From a virus, in IMG/VR virus record IMGVR_UViG_3300034272_001020, positions 1 to 20,984 of that record: 20,984 nt of DNA; one strand, given 5' to 3'. Below are positions 1-8,102 of this stretch, piece after piece (within the stretch, counting starts at the first letter, position 1; every line of letters begins with the position of its first letter). Below the pieces are notes generated by a model, which was given only the letters and a program-made list of their open reading frames with translations, did not search any database and had not been told where the DNA came from. A program made the position numbers and the translations under genes.

Positions 1-2255
1 GCGCTACTGCTGCTGCTACAAGTGCAGCATCTGCAGCAACTTCTGCAAGCAGTGCAGCAACTACCTACGATGAGTTTGACGACAGATACTTAGGCGCTAA
101 GGCAAGTCCACCTACAGTAGACAATGATGGCAACCCACTACTTACAGGTGCATTGTATTGGGATACAAGCAACAATGCTATGTATGTCTGGAGTGGCACG
201 GCTTGGGCAGGTATATCATCTACCGCTGCTATCTTCCGTTACCGTTATGTAGCCACAGCAGGTCAAACAACATTCTCTGGTACTGATGCTAATGGTGCAA
301 CACTATCCTACCTTGTAGGCAAGGAGCAGGTATACCTTAACGGTGTATTACAGTCTCGTAGCAATGACTACACAGCAACTAATGGTACAAGCATTGTCTT
401 GGCTAGTGGTGCTGCAGTCAGTGATGAACTAGAAATCATTACCTTCACAGCCTTCTCTGTAATTATGTCAGCAATGACTGATGTACAGAATACATTTGTA
501 ACTGACCAGATTATTAACGGCATTACAATTGGCGAAGGCGCAGGAAGTTTTGCAACTAATACTGTTCTTGGTGCTTCTGCTCTTGCTAGTAATACAACAG
601 GTGAAAATAACATTGCTATTGGTTCTGGCGCAATGGATGCTAATACAATCGGAGCGCGAAATGTTGCGATAGGTTTAAACGCCTTAGGCGCCAACACTAC
701 TGGTAATAACAATATTGCCATAGGTTTACAATCGCTTGAAACAAACACAACGGGCGTTGGTAACGTTGCTGTAGGTCGAAGCAGTTTACGCCTTAACACA
801 TTAGGTTATTTCAATATTGCAATAGGTAATGCAACTATGGAAAATAACACTACTGGTAATAACAATATTGCTGTAGGTGCAAACGGATTATTAAATAACA
901 CAACAGGTTTTAATAACACAGCAATTGGTCATACTGCTCTTGCTGCTAATACAATTGGTACGGAAAATACTGCAGTCGGTATGCAAGCATTAGTTGCCAA
1001 TACAACAGGTACTAACAACGTAGCAGTTGGTTCATATGCATTAGATGCAAATACAATTGGTGTTCAAAATACAGCAATTGGTATGAACTCACTAACAGCA
1101 AATACTACTGGTTATGAAAACACTGCCGTTGGTTACAATTCTTTAGGTGCTAACACAACAGGTTATGGAAACACTGCAATTGGAAACAATGCACTTGATG
1201 CTAACGTAACTGGTATTGGTAGTACTGCTGTAGGTTACAATGCACTTAGTGCTAATACTGCAAACACCAATACTGCAGTTGGTCTTAATGCGCTGGCAAA
1301 CAATACAACAGGCATAAGCAACGTTGCCGTTGGTGATGGTTCTCAAAGTTCAAATACTACTGGTCAAGGTAACACATCCATTGGTGGAGCAAGCGCTTTG
1401 GGCAGTAATGTTACTGGTAATTACAATACCGCAATTGGTAAAGGTGTTTTAGCCTACTCAAAGGCAGACAATAATACTGCTGTGGGCTTTCACACAATGT
1501 TGTATAATACTACTGGTTACAGCAATGTTGCAATTGGTGCGGGCACATTAGCAAATAACACAATAGGTTATGAAATCGTTGCCATAGGTACTAGTGCTCT
1601 TGCTGCAAATACAACTGGTTTTGGCAATGTTGCTGTTGGTCAAACTGCATTAACTACCAATACTATTGGTACTAACAATGTTGCAATTGGTAGATTTTCT
1701 TTAGCAGGTAATACTACTGCAAGTAATAATACTGGCGTTGGATATGGTACGCTTTCTGCCGTTACAACTGGTGCTCAAAATACCGCAGTTGGTGGTAACG
1801 CATCTGACAATTTAACAACTGGGTCTAATAACACATCATTAGGTTACAATGCTAAGCCATCATCAGTTTCAGTATCTAATACAATTACTCTTGGTGACTC
1901 GGCAATTACAACTATTCGCGCCCAGGTAACTTCTATCACTGCACTCTCTGATGCACGCGACAAGAAGAATGTCCAGCCACTAGGTGTAGGTCTTGACTTT
2001 GTTAAGACTCTTAACCCAGTTACCTTTGACTGGAATATGCGAGATGGCGGTAAGGTAGATGTACCTGATACTGGCTTCATCGCTCAGGAGTTAATGGCTG
2101 CAGAAGATGCAGTCGAGATGGCAGACAAACTACAACTCACATACCGTGACAACCCAGAGAAACTTGAGGCTACCCAAGGCAGACTCATTCCTATCCTGGT
2201 TAAAGCAATCCAAGAACTAGCAGCAGAAGTAGAACTATTGAAGGGTGCTAAGTAA
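1..2255 (+). CDS. Phage tail fibre with YadA-like repeats and C-terminal S74 chaperone domain (5' partial)
   Basis: The frame is open from base 3, so the start lies left of the window; the TTG at 153 is not the start. The first ~50 visible residues are an Ala/Ser/Thr-rich run followed by YDEFDDRYLGAKAS and a LTGALYWDTSNNAMYVW segment, a pattern common in phage fibre N-terminal regions. From about base 540 to 1850 the protein is roughly two dozen units of ~15 residues built on N-T-T-G-x-x-N-x-A-[IV]-G, a beta-roll like the heads of trimeric autotransporter adhesins. The C-terminus (from about base 1930) is a peptidase S74 intramolecular chaperone: the TALSDARDKKNV motif carries the presumed autocleavage serine (codon 1947-1949), followed by DTGFIAQEL and GRLIPILVKAIQEL coiled-coil helices. 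Known for the family: the domain drives trimerisation and then cleaves itself off. The stop overlaps the next ATG (TAATG). Likely role: receptor binding. Confidence 0.93.
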   Translation, partial: ATAAATSAASAATSASSAATTYDEFDDRYLGAKASPPTVDNDGNPLLTGALYWDTSNNAMYVWSGTAWAGISSTAAIFRYRYVATAGQTTFSGTDANGATLSYLVGKEQVYLNGVLQSRSNDYTATNGTSIVLASGAAVSDELEIITFTAFSVIMSAMTDVQNTFVTDQIINGITIGEGAGSFATNTVLGASALASNTTGENNIAIGSGAMDANTIGARNVAIGLNALGANTTGNNNIAIGLQSLETNTTGVGNVAVGRSSLRLNTLGYFNIAIGNATMENNTTGNNNIAVGANGLLNNTTGFNNTAIGHTALAANTIGTENTAVGMQALVANTTGTNNVAVGSYALDANTIGVQNTAIGMNSLTANTTGYENTAVGYNSLGANTTGYGNTAIGNNALDANVTGIGSTAVGYNALSANTANTNTAVGLNALANNTTGISNVAVGDGSQSSNTTGQGNTSIGGASALGSNVTGNYNTAIGKGVLAYSKADNNTAVGFHTMLYNTTGYSNVAIGAGTLANNTIGYEIVAIGTSALAANTTGFGNVAVGQTALTTNTIGTNNVAIGRFSLAGNTTASNNTGVGYGTLSAVTTGAQNTAVGGNASDNLTTGSNNTSLGYNAKPSSVSVSNTITLGDSAITTIRAQVTSITALSDARDKKNVQPLGVGLDFVKTLNPVTFDWNMRDGGKVDVPDTGFIAQELMAAEDAVEMADKLQLTYRDNPEKLEATQGRLIPILVKAIQELAAEVELLKGAK

Positions 2256-3805
2256 TGACAAAATCAAGAGACATAGCCAGTAAGTTATCTGACTCCAATA
2301 GCAATACGGCGTATGGTACTGATGCGTTAAAGGCTAATACTACTGGTGTTAATAACACAGCAATTGGAGCATTAGCCCTTGATGTTAATACAACAGGTTC
2401 TAACAATACAGCCCTTGGATTAAATGCTTTAACAAGCAGTGTTACTGGTGGAGAAAATACTGCATTAGGTAGAGGTGCTTTAACAGCCAATACAGCCAGC
2501 GAAAATACTGCCGTTGGCTCTGTCTCAATGCCATCTAATACAACAGGAACTGGCAATGCTGCACTTGGATACCAGTCTATGTTCCTCAATAATACTGGTT
2601 CTTACAATGTTGCCGTTGGATGGCAGTCACTAACAAACAATACCACTGGTACAAACAATGTTGCTATTGGTGCTGGAGCATTACCAAGTAACACGACTGG
2701 TCAATCAAATGTGGCAGTAGGTCGTGTTGCAAGTTATACAAGCACAACGGGTACTAATAATACTGCAGTTGGTTATGGTTCTCTTTACTACAATACAGCA
2801 AGCAATATGGATGCATTTGGTACCCTTGCTTTGTATTCAAATACAACAGGTACTTGGAATCACGCATTTGGAACTTATGCACTTTACAATAACACCACTG
2901 GCGGTGACAATGTTGCTGTTGGCGGTTATGTACTGCACTCAAATACAGGTGGTATTTACAATACTGGAATTGGTAGAGAAGCATTATTTGCTAATACAAC
3001 AGGAAATTACAACACTGCTGTAGGTAGAGGCGCTTTAAGGTCTACTACATTTGGTTTTGAAAATGTTGGAATAGGATTAAATGCTGGATATTACAATACC
3101 ACTGGTGCTTACAATGTTGCTGTTGGTTCTAGTTCTTTAGCAGCAAATGCCACAGGAGTTAACAATGTTGCTGTTGGTGCATACGCACTGCAAGCGGCTA
3201 CTTCCAACAGCAGCGTTGGAATTGGTAGAAATGCTTTGTATGCAGCAACAACTGGTTATCAAAACATTGCTGTAGGAGAATCTGCTTTAGCATCTCTTAC
3301 TACAGGTTATGTAAATACTGCAATTGGTTTTGGTGCAGGTAGCACTGGTACAAACAACTTAACGACTGGAACTAACAATACTCTTATTGGGTACTATGCT
3401 GCTCCATCATCATCAACCGTATCTAACAGTGTTACTCTTGGTAATGCCTCAATTGGTGTTCTTCGTTGCCAAGTAACATCCATAACAGCCCTATCAGATG
3501 CCCGTGATAAGACAGATGTTGAATCAATTCCAGTCGGATTAGACTTCATTAACAAGTTACATCCAGTAACATTTACTTGGAATATGCGTGACGGTGGCAA
3601 AGTTGGCATCAAGGACACAGGCTTTATTGCCCAAGAACTTATGGCAGCAGAGGACGAAGCAGAACTTGCTGAGTACCTACAACTGACATACCGCGATAAT
3701 CCAGAAAAACTAGAAGCATCTCAAGGTAGACTAATCCCAATCCTAGTCAAGGCAGTACAAGAACTTTCAGCAAAGGTCGCTGAACTAGAAGCAAAGGTAA
3801 ACTAA
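2255..3805 (+). CDS. Second tail fibre, beta-roll repeats plus S74 chaperone domain
   Basis: This 516-residue protein has the same architecture as its upstream neighbour but almost no N-terminal region. It starts MTKSRDIASKLSDSNSN, a short leader resembling those of other phage fibre proteins, and passes directly into NTTG-x-x-N-x-A-[IV]-G repeats (residues ~18 to ~380). The C-terminal ~130 residues are a peptidase S74 domain with TALSDARDKTDV (presumed autocleavage serine at 3494-3496), DTGFIAQELMAAEDEAE and GRLIPILVKAVQEL. The two S74 domains are highly similar in protein but diverged at synonymous sites, so they look like an old duplication kept under selection. The start ATG overlaps the previous stop by one base and the stop overlaps the next ATG by one base, implying translational coupling. 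The missing long anchor raises the question of how it attaches to the virion. Confidence 0.92.
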   Translation: MTKSRDIASKLSDSNSNTAYGTDALKANTTGVNNTAIGALALDVNTTGSNNTALGLNALTSSVTGGENTALGRGALTANTASENTAVGSVSMPSNTTGTGNAALGYQSMFLNNTGSYNVAVGWQSLTNNTTGTNNVAIGAGALPSNTTGQSNVAVGRVASYTSTTGTNNTAVGYGSLYYNTASNMDAFGTLALYSNTTGTWNHAFGTYALYNNTTGGDNVAVGGYVLHSNTGGIYNTGIGREALFANTTGNYNTAVGRGALRSTTFGFENVGIGLNAGYYNTTGAYNVAVGSSSLAANATGVNNVAVGAYALQAATSNSSVGIGRNALYAATTGYQNIAVGESALASLTTGYVNTAIGFGAGSTGTNNLTTGTNNTLIGYYAAPSSSTVSNSVTLGNASIGVLRCQVTSITALSDARDKTDVESIPVGLDFINKLHPVTFTWNMRDGGKVGIKDTGFIAQELMAAEDEAELAEYLQLTYRDNPEKLEASQGRLIPILVKAVQELSAKVAELEAKVN

Positions 3806-4113
3806 TGTCACATACAGATAACGCAGTAAAGACAATCACTAAGGCTACTCCTACAGTTGACCTTGATGGCAAGGTAATCAAGTGGGATGTAGAGGTTGAG
3901 TACTCACTCAATGACTATGTATCAAAGTTCAACAAAACTGTAGAAGTTGAGGCTGAAAAGGCACCAGCATCTTTCAGTAAGGCAGAACTATGGGAAGCAG
4001 TCAATGAGGCTCACCTTGATGCAGTATATGAGTCACAGTATGTATCAACTCAGATTCCAGTAGAGGCTACAGAAGTCAAAGTAGATGGGTTTGATGTAGA
4101 CTCTCTTAAATGA
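3805..4113 (+). CDS. Small tail-region protein of unknown function
   Basis: A 102-residue acidic protein with no recognised family. It has alternating short beta-strand-like stretches in its first half (VDLDGKVIKWDVEVEYSL) and a helical middle (SKAELWEAVNEAHLDAVYES). It contains no cysteine, no membrane segment and no signal peptide. It is locked between two genes by overlaps: its ATG overlaps the fibre stop by one base and its TGA overlaps the next ATG by four (ATGA). Position suggests a fibre-associated or assembly protein. Gene reality is well supported by the overlaps; the function is not known. Confidence 0.8.
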   Translation: MSHTDNAVKTITKATPTVDLDGKVIKWDVEVEYSLNDYVSKFNKTVEVEAEKAPASFSKAELWEAVNEAHLDAVYESQYVSTQIPVEATEVKVDGFDVDSLK

Positions 4114-4766
4114 AAACCATACTAATTGCAACACCTTCGTATGATGGGAAAGTAGATGTCTGGTACGCCAGTGCATTGCACCAGACTGCATTGCTTGGCA
4201 TGCAATCGGACATCTACTTCCACCCAATCTTTATGTCTTACGATGCACTCATTCAGCGCAGTCGTAATGACCTGCTAGCCCTAGCGGTAGAGCAAGAGTT
4301 TGATGGCATCCTATGGATTGATGCTGATATGGAATGGAATCCTCAGTGGGCTATTGATGTGGTGAACTCAGGCAAGGATGCCTTGGGTCTGCCAGTTATC
4401 AAGAAGTCTATCTTCGAGGAATCCTACAATGTCAAGTGTAAGCCAGAAGATTTAGTTACCAATGACGAAGGACTTATCAAGGTTGAGTCTATTGGCACAG
4501 GCTTCTTCTATATGTCCAAGGCTGCAATCAAGCATGTGTGGGATAACTCACAAGCCTATGTACACAACGGTGCTAACCGCCGATGGGCATTTGAAGTAAA
4601 GATTCAAGACGGGGACATTATCTCCGAAGATGTACTGCTCTGCCAGAAGTTGCGTGATGGTGGATACGAAGTATTCATTGACCCAAGCAAGACCTGCAAC
4701 CATATTGGAACACTAAAGTTTAGCGGAAACTTCGCAGAGTTCATCAATAAAATTAAAAATAACTAA
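4110..4766 (+). CDS. GT-A-type glycosyltransferase-like protein in the tail cluster
   Basis: A 218-residue protein beginning with a Rossmann-like strand, MKTILIATPSYDG, with SRNDLLALAVEQ at ~51-62 and the strand plus metal-binding motif GILWIDADMEW at ~66-76. D71-A-D73 is the DXD motif expected of a nucleotide-sugar-dependent GT-A enzyme. A later acidic pair (SEDVLLCQKLRDGGYEVFIDP) and a near-terminal His (CNHIG) match the layout of this superfamily. It starts inside the previous stop (ATGA) and is followed by a GTG-start gene with its own Shine-Dalgarno. The setting among tail genes suggests glycosylation of virion proteins, but modification of DNA or host surface sugars cannot be excluded. 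A second, distantly similar enzyme lies at 10700-11434. The fold assignment is fairly secure; the substrate is not. Confidence 0.8.
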   Translation: MKTILIATPSYDGKVDVWYASALHQTALLGMQSDIYFHPIFMSYDALIQRSRNDLLALAVEQEFDGILWIDADMEWNPQWAIDVVNSGKDALGLPVIKKSIFEESYNVKCKPEDLVTNDEGLIKVESIGTGFFYMSKAAIKHVWDNSQAYVHNGANRRWAFEVKIQDGDIISEDVLLCQKLRDGGYEVFIDPSKTCNHIGTLKFSGNFAEFINKIKNN

Positions 4767-4775
4767 GGAGACATA

Positions 4776-6740
4776 GTGGCAAGCAGACCACCTGATATAT
4801 CCGAGCGCGTAATCATAGACCTATCAGGTCGCACCGCTACTTACTATGACCCAACCACATACAAGTTTGATGTTGCTATTGGTGGCATGCCGTTTATCTA
4901 TGCCATCACAGACCAAACTCCGTATAAGCGACAGACTGCAGAGTTCCGCACTCAGCGCTTTGACAATGCCCGTGACCCAGGTGAGCAATCACTATCTGGC
5001 TCAGGCTACTGGATTCGCTCGCAGTCATCTTTCCACTTAGGTGGCGGTATCACATACCAGGAACCTATCGTTGGCACACCTGATGAAGTTAAGTTTCAGT
5101 TCTCTGACTCAGTGGGCGTAGACCCATGGACTCCAGGACAGTTGAGTCTGCTCCATTCAACATCATTGTCACAGGCATCCACTGCACGCTCTGGCGTATT
5201 CTCAACCATCATCAGTGGTGTTGAGTACCTCGTCAAGGTTACTGGTTCAGCAGCAGTTACAGCCCGCGTAACCATTACCACTACTGCTGGCTCATCAACA
5301 ACAGTTATTAACAACAGTTCTATTACAGAAGAAATTTTGTATGCAACAATGGGTGGTAACGACTTGATGATGGTCACACCTACTAAGGTGTGGCGTTATT
5401 CATTTGATGCTGTTACTCCTGCCTTACATCAGGACTACGCTATCAATACAGCCAATGCTACCTCTGCATTTATTGCCTATGTAAAGCAACGCTTTATGCT
5501 TGCCTTTACAGACACAGCCAAGAACACATTCGTCTATGAGTTAGTACGCAACACAGGCTCAAGCATTAACATCAGCACACTTACCGCTGTAAACGGAAGT
5601 AGTACCTTGCCTATTGGATTTAGATTCATGGGTATTACAGAGTCTAGCGCTGCTATCTATGTTGGTGGATTCTCAGGTGATGAAGGCTTAGCCCTTAAGA
5701 TTTCTGTAGATACTGCAGGTTCTCTTAGCACCATGACAACAGTACTTGTCTTGCCACGGGGCGAAAAACTTACATCCCTATTTGGATACCTTGGTACATT
5801 TATTGCTGTTGGTACAAGTAGGGGTGTGCGTATTGCGATTGCAGATGCCGAAGGTAATCTGTCTTACGGTCCATTGGTTTATGAATCTGACTATGACATC
5901 TATGCCTTTACTGCAAGCAATGAGTTTATCTATGCTGGTGTCAATAGCGAAGTAGATGGATACTCAGGACTTATCCGAATCAACCTTGGTGCGCCACTAA
6001 GTAGTGGCAAGTATGCCTACGCAAAAGATGTTTATGCATCAGGAGTTACTGGTGCTGTGTGGTCCATTGCTACATTTGCTAATGACCACAAAGCATTTAC
6101 TGTTGAGAACTCTGGACTATGGGTTGAGTCCCAGACTAACTTTGTTGAGTCTGGTGAAATTACAACAGGCATTATCCGCTTTGATACCTTTGAAAACAAA
6201 GCATGGAAGCGTATTAAACTTCGCCTTGAGGATGTACTGCAAGGTGACATAGATATGTTCCGTGTTATTGACGGTGTTGACATAGCCTTCCAGACAGTTC
6301 CAGAAGGAACAACAGCAATCTATGACTACGACTTGGCATCAGTATTTGGAGAAGTTACAGCCGAAGCACAGTTCAAGTTCCGTCTAAACAGAAACGATAC
6401 TGACCCAACTAAAGGCGCAATCATCTACGGATACTCAGTCAAGGCTTTGCCTACTCCTACTCGCGCTCGCGTACTACAGATTCCTATCTTCTTGTTTGAT
6501 AAAGAGACAGATAGAAACCGACAGATTGTTGGCTACGATGGCTATGCACTAGCCCGCCTTCAAGCCCTTGAGCAACTAGAAGCACAAGGTGAAACTGTCA
6601 TCATCCAAGACTTTACTGCAGGCGGAGAGCCTACAGAATCTATTATCGAACAAGTTACATTTACAAGAACAACTCCACCACAGGCAGGCTTCTCTGGCTA
6701 CGGAGGAATTGTTACCGTTGTTGCTCGTACCGTTGTCTAA
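4776..6740 (+). CDS. Large tail or baseplate-associated structural protein
   Basis: A 654-residue protein that I cannot assign to a named family. It starts at GTG 4776, five bases after AAGGAG (4765-4770). Sequence character is a beta-rich virion protein: many short strands separated by glycine and polar turns, threonine-rich stretches (ARVTITTTAGSSTTV near residue 165-180), no cysteine cluster and no signal peptide. The middle (~190-470) contains recurrent strand-turn segments such as MTPTKVWRYSFD and IRINLGAPLSSGKYAYAKD, suggesting a propeller-like arrangement. A segment around residues 475-500 (GIIRFDTFENKAWKRIKLRLE) resembles beta-sandwich parts of tail proteins. Its place between fibre genes and the lysis cassette fits a minor tail, baseplate or spike component. 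Confidence 0.72.
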   Translation: MASRPPDISERVIIDLSGRTATYYDPTTYKFDVAIGGMPFIYAITDQTPYKRQTAEFRTQRFDNARDPGEQSLSGSGYWIRSQSSFHLGGGITYQEPIVGTPDEVKFQFSDSVGVDPWTPGQLSLLHSTSLSQASTARSGVFSTIISGVEYLVKVTGSAAVTARVTITTTAGSSTTVINNSSITEEILYATMGGNDLMMVTPTKVWRYSFDAVTPALHQDYAINTANATSAFIAYVKQRFMLAFTDTAKNTFVYELVRNTGSSINISTLTAVNGSSTLPIGFRFMGITESSAAIYVGGFSGDEGLALKISVDTAGSLSTMTTVLVLPRGEKLTSLFGYLGTFIAVGTSRGVRIAIADAEGNLSYGPLVYESDYDIYAFTASNEFIYAGVNSEVDGYSGLIRINLGAPLSSGKYAYAKDVYASGVTGAVWSIATFANDHKAFTVENSGLWVESQTNFVESGEITTGIIRFDTFENKAWKRIKLRLEDVLQGDIDMFRVIDGVDIAFQTVPEGTTAIYDYDLASVFGEVTAEAQFKFRLNRNDTDPTKGAIIYGYSVKALPTPTRARVLQIPIFLFDKETDRNRQIVGYDGYALARLQALEQLEAQGETVIIQDFTAGGEPTESIIEQVTFTRTTPPQAGFSGYGGIVTVVARTVV

Positions 6741-6756
6741 ACTATAAGGAAAATAA

Positions 6757-6960
6757 ATGACTCCTGCACAGTGGCTAGGTTTAGCCGTATCCGTTTGTAC
6801 CCTCATTGCAGCATTTGCTACAGCAGTTCGCTGGTTAGTAAAGCATTACTTGTATGAACTTAAGCCTAACTCTGGCTCAAGTATGCGCGATGAGATTACA
6901 GGTCTTAAGCACGAAGTTGCAATCATTAAAAATTTAGTTATTGAGTTAGTAAAGAAATGA
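6757..6960 (+). CDS. Small single-span membrane protein of the lysis cassette
   Basis: A 67-residue protein preceded by TAAGGA (6744-6749) at suitable spacing. Residues ~4-27 (AQWLGLAVSVCTLIAAFATAV) form one hydrophobic span. They are followed by a charged segment and a C-terminal amphipathic helix (MRDEITGLKHEVAIIKNLVIELVKK) with a heptad pattern that could form a coiled coil. The gene ends six bases before the endolysin start. Size, topology and position fit a holin-like or accessory lysis protein acting in the inner membrane. The better holin candidate is the gene at 7481, so this may be a second holin, an antiholin or a spanin-like accessory. The role is inferred from context only. Confidence 0.75.
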   Translation: MTPAQWLGLAVSVCTLIAAFATAVRWLVKHYLYELKPNSGSSMRDEITGLKHEVAIIKNLVIELVKK

Positions 6961-6966
6961 GTAACA

Positions 6967-7470
6967 ATGAAACCTGTAGTCAAGAGAGCCACACCTGCTG
7001 CCCTTGCTGTTCTCAAGCAAGCAACGGCTATAGCACCAACTCGCAAGAAGGCAAGCGATGGTCTACTTCCCAGTGCTGCTCATATCAAAGCCAGTCCTAA
7101 CTCTGACCACAACACAGGACTTGCAGTTGATTTAACGCACGACCCTAAGAAGGGAATTGATTGTGTTGAAATTTTTGAGAAACTTAAAGAGGATAAGCGT
7201 GTTAGTTATCTTATCTTCCAGGGCAAAATCTGGTCTAAAGAAAAGGCAAAGCAGGGAAACAGACGGTACGCTGGGAGTAATCCTCATAATAAGCATCTAC
7301 ATATTTCTATTGACCCCGCTTATTCTGCAGATACTTCTCCGTGGTTCTGGTGGATGAATCAACCTAAGATTGTTAATCAAGTAATTGCAAAAGTTGTACC
7401 TGCCCCTGCTAAGAAGGCATACACAACAGAAGTTTGTACATGTTGCAAGTTGCACGGTACAAAAAAATAA
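6967..7470 (+). CDS. Endolysin, M15/VanY-type peptidoglycan peptidase
   Basis: A 167-residue protein with the zinc-peptidase signature of the M15 (VanY, L-Ala-D-Glu or D-Ala-D-Ala cleaving) superfamily. S-D-H48-N-T-G-L-A-V-D55 supplies the first His and the Asp ligand, and H-N-K-H110-L-H112 supplies the final His pair. The N-terminal ~30 residues are basic and lack a signal peptide, so export should depend on a holin. The catalytic domain takes up nearly the whole protein. The last ~20 residues carry an unusual cysteine cluster (TEVCTCCKLHGTKK) instead of a recognisable wall-binding domain. The start ATG is seven bases after the previous stop and has no strong Shine-Dalgarno, suggesting coupled translation. 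Predicted role: cutting host peptidoglycan cross-links at lysis. Confidence 0.88.
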   Translation: MKPVVKRATPAALAVLKQATAIAPTRKKASDGLLPSAAHIKASPNSDHNTGLAVDLTHDPKKGIDCVEIFEKLKEDKRVSYLIFQGKIWSKEKAKQGNRRYAGSNPHNKHLHISIDPAYSADTSPWFWWMNQPKIVNQVIAKVVPAPAKKAYTTEVCTCCKLHGTKK

Positions 7471-7480
7471 GGAGGAAACA

Positions 7481-7666
7481 ATGGAACAATTTAAGCAACT
7501 CGGACTGACATGGTTCCGTGCTGCGGCATCTGCTGCGGTAGCACTTTACCTTGCTGGCGAGACAGACCTTAAGACATTGGGTGCTGCAGCCCTCGCAGGC
7601 TTTGCAGGTCCACTACTTAAGTGGCTTGACCCATCCGCAACTGAGTTCGGTCGAGGCTCCAAGTAA
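7481..7666 (+). CDS. Holin
   Basis: A 61-residue protein with a very good Shine-Dalgarno (GGAGG at 7471-7475) before ATG 7481; a longer in-frame reading that starts inside the endolysin is not preferred. The sequence reads WFRAAASAAVALYLAGETDLKTLGAAALAGFAGPLLKWLDP. It has two short hydrophobic helices (residues ~10-25 and ~32-47) separated by a polar GETDLKT turn, and ends in a hydrophilic tail (SATEFGRGSK). This layout is typical of small actinophage holins found right after the endolysin. It should oligomerise in the cytoplasmic membrane and release the endolysin. It is the last gene before a strong terminator, so the lysis cassette ends the late operon. Confidence 0.88.
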   Translation: MEQFKQLGLTWFRAAASAAVALYLAGETDLKTLGAAALAGFAGPLLKWLDPSATEFGRGSK

Positions 7667-7686
7667 TGTATTAAGACACAAAGAAA

Positions 7687-7726
7687 CCCCCGCGCTAGAG
7701 AAATCTAGTTAGCGGGGGCTTTTTTG
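7687..7726 (+). terminator. Intrinsic terminator of the late (tail and lysis) operon
   Basis: CCCCCGC (7687-7693) pairs with GCGGGGG (7712-7718) and the inner GCTAGA (7694-7699) pairs with TCTAGT (7704-7709, one G-T pair), leaving a two-base bulge and a GAAA tetraloop. The stem is followed by CT and a T run (7719-7725). This is a textbook rho-independent terminator 20 bases after the holin stop. A sense copy of TTAAGACA (7671-7678) lies between the stop and the stem. Confidence 0.95.
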
Positions 7727-7761
7727 CTTTTCCTTAACCGCTTCCCCTACAGTTAAGAAAC

Positions 7762-8001
7762 CTATCCATCATCTTTATCCACCAAACAAGGAGCAGTAAG
7801 CAAAGCGCCACAGGCGCTACACTCAGCATTTAAACCATACAATGAAATTTCGTAGTCATCAAAGGTAGCATAAATAATAAATACTTTCTCACCACAAGGG
7901 CAAGCATGAGTAGGCAAACCTCTATAGTTAGCCTTTGTTTCTGGCTTACGCCAGAGCCTTCTTATACTTAACCCGTTCTGCACGAACAGGAGTTTAATCA
8001 T
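7762..8001 (-). CDS. Zinc-ribbon protein of unknown function, lone antisense gene
   Basis: A 79-residue protein on the strand opposite to both neighbouring operons. The C-terminal two thirds hold two cysteine knuckles, CPCG (~34-37) and CSACG (~61-65), about 25 residues apart, as in rubredoxin-like zinc ribbons. The first ~25 residues are basic (SIRRLWRKPETK). The ATG at 8001 has no good Shine-Dalgarno. It also overlaps TGATATGAT, which looks like an extended -10 on the minus strand; if that is the promoter, translation would start further in, for example at GTG 7983. Its position between two rightward modules is that of an accessory gene (moron). The cysteine pattern makes the frame credible; the function and exact start are open. 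Confidence 0.72.
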   Translation of the reverse strand: MIKLLFVQNGLSIRRLWRKPETKANYRGLPTHACPCGEKVFIIYATFDDYEISLYGLNAECSACGALLTAPCLVDKDDG

Positions 8002-8021
8002 ATCAAAACAATTCGCACAGC

Positions 8022-8089
8022 GACACGCCGATGAATTACAAGCGTGTCATTTCTAATAGGAGAGACATTGTGTAGTAGTCTCCTCTATT
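8022..8089 (+). promoter_or_regulatory. Two hairpins in the leader of the replication operon
   Basis: GACACGC (8022-8028) pairs with GCGTGTC (8042-8048) around a 13-base loop. A second, longer stem pairs 8055-8066 with 8078-8089, with one mismatch and one G-T pair around an 11-base loop; it ends one base before the Shine-Dalgarno AAAGGAAG (8091-8098) of the nuclease gene. I see no convincing -35/-10 for the operon here. The hairpins could protect the 5' end, control translation of the first gene, or mark RNA processing sites. The base pairing is seen; the function is inferred. Confidence 0.5.
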
Positions 8090-8102
8090 GAAAGGAAGTA
8101 AC

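Noticed and set aside
368-799. Long minus-strand open frame inside the first fibre gene
   Set aside because: It is a shadow of the repetitive fibre codons, with no start signal and an improbable composition (Val/Pro/Leu-rich). The same applies to antisense frames at 1143, 2248 and 2754.
540-1850. Regular short repeats that look at first like a CRISPR array or tandem DNA repeat
   Set aside because: The repeat is in the protein (NTTG-x-x-N-x-A-[IV]-G units) with variable codons and no constant spacer; it is fibre beta-roll sequence.
7724-7753. TTGCTT - 18 bases - TACAGT as a rightward promoter after the late terminator
   Set aside because: Both hexamers are poor matches and the -35 lies in the terminator T run; it cannot be separated from chance by eye.
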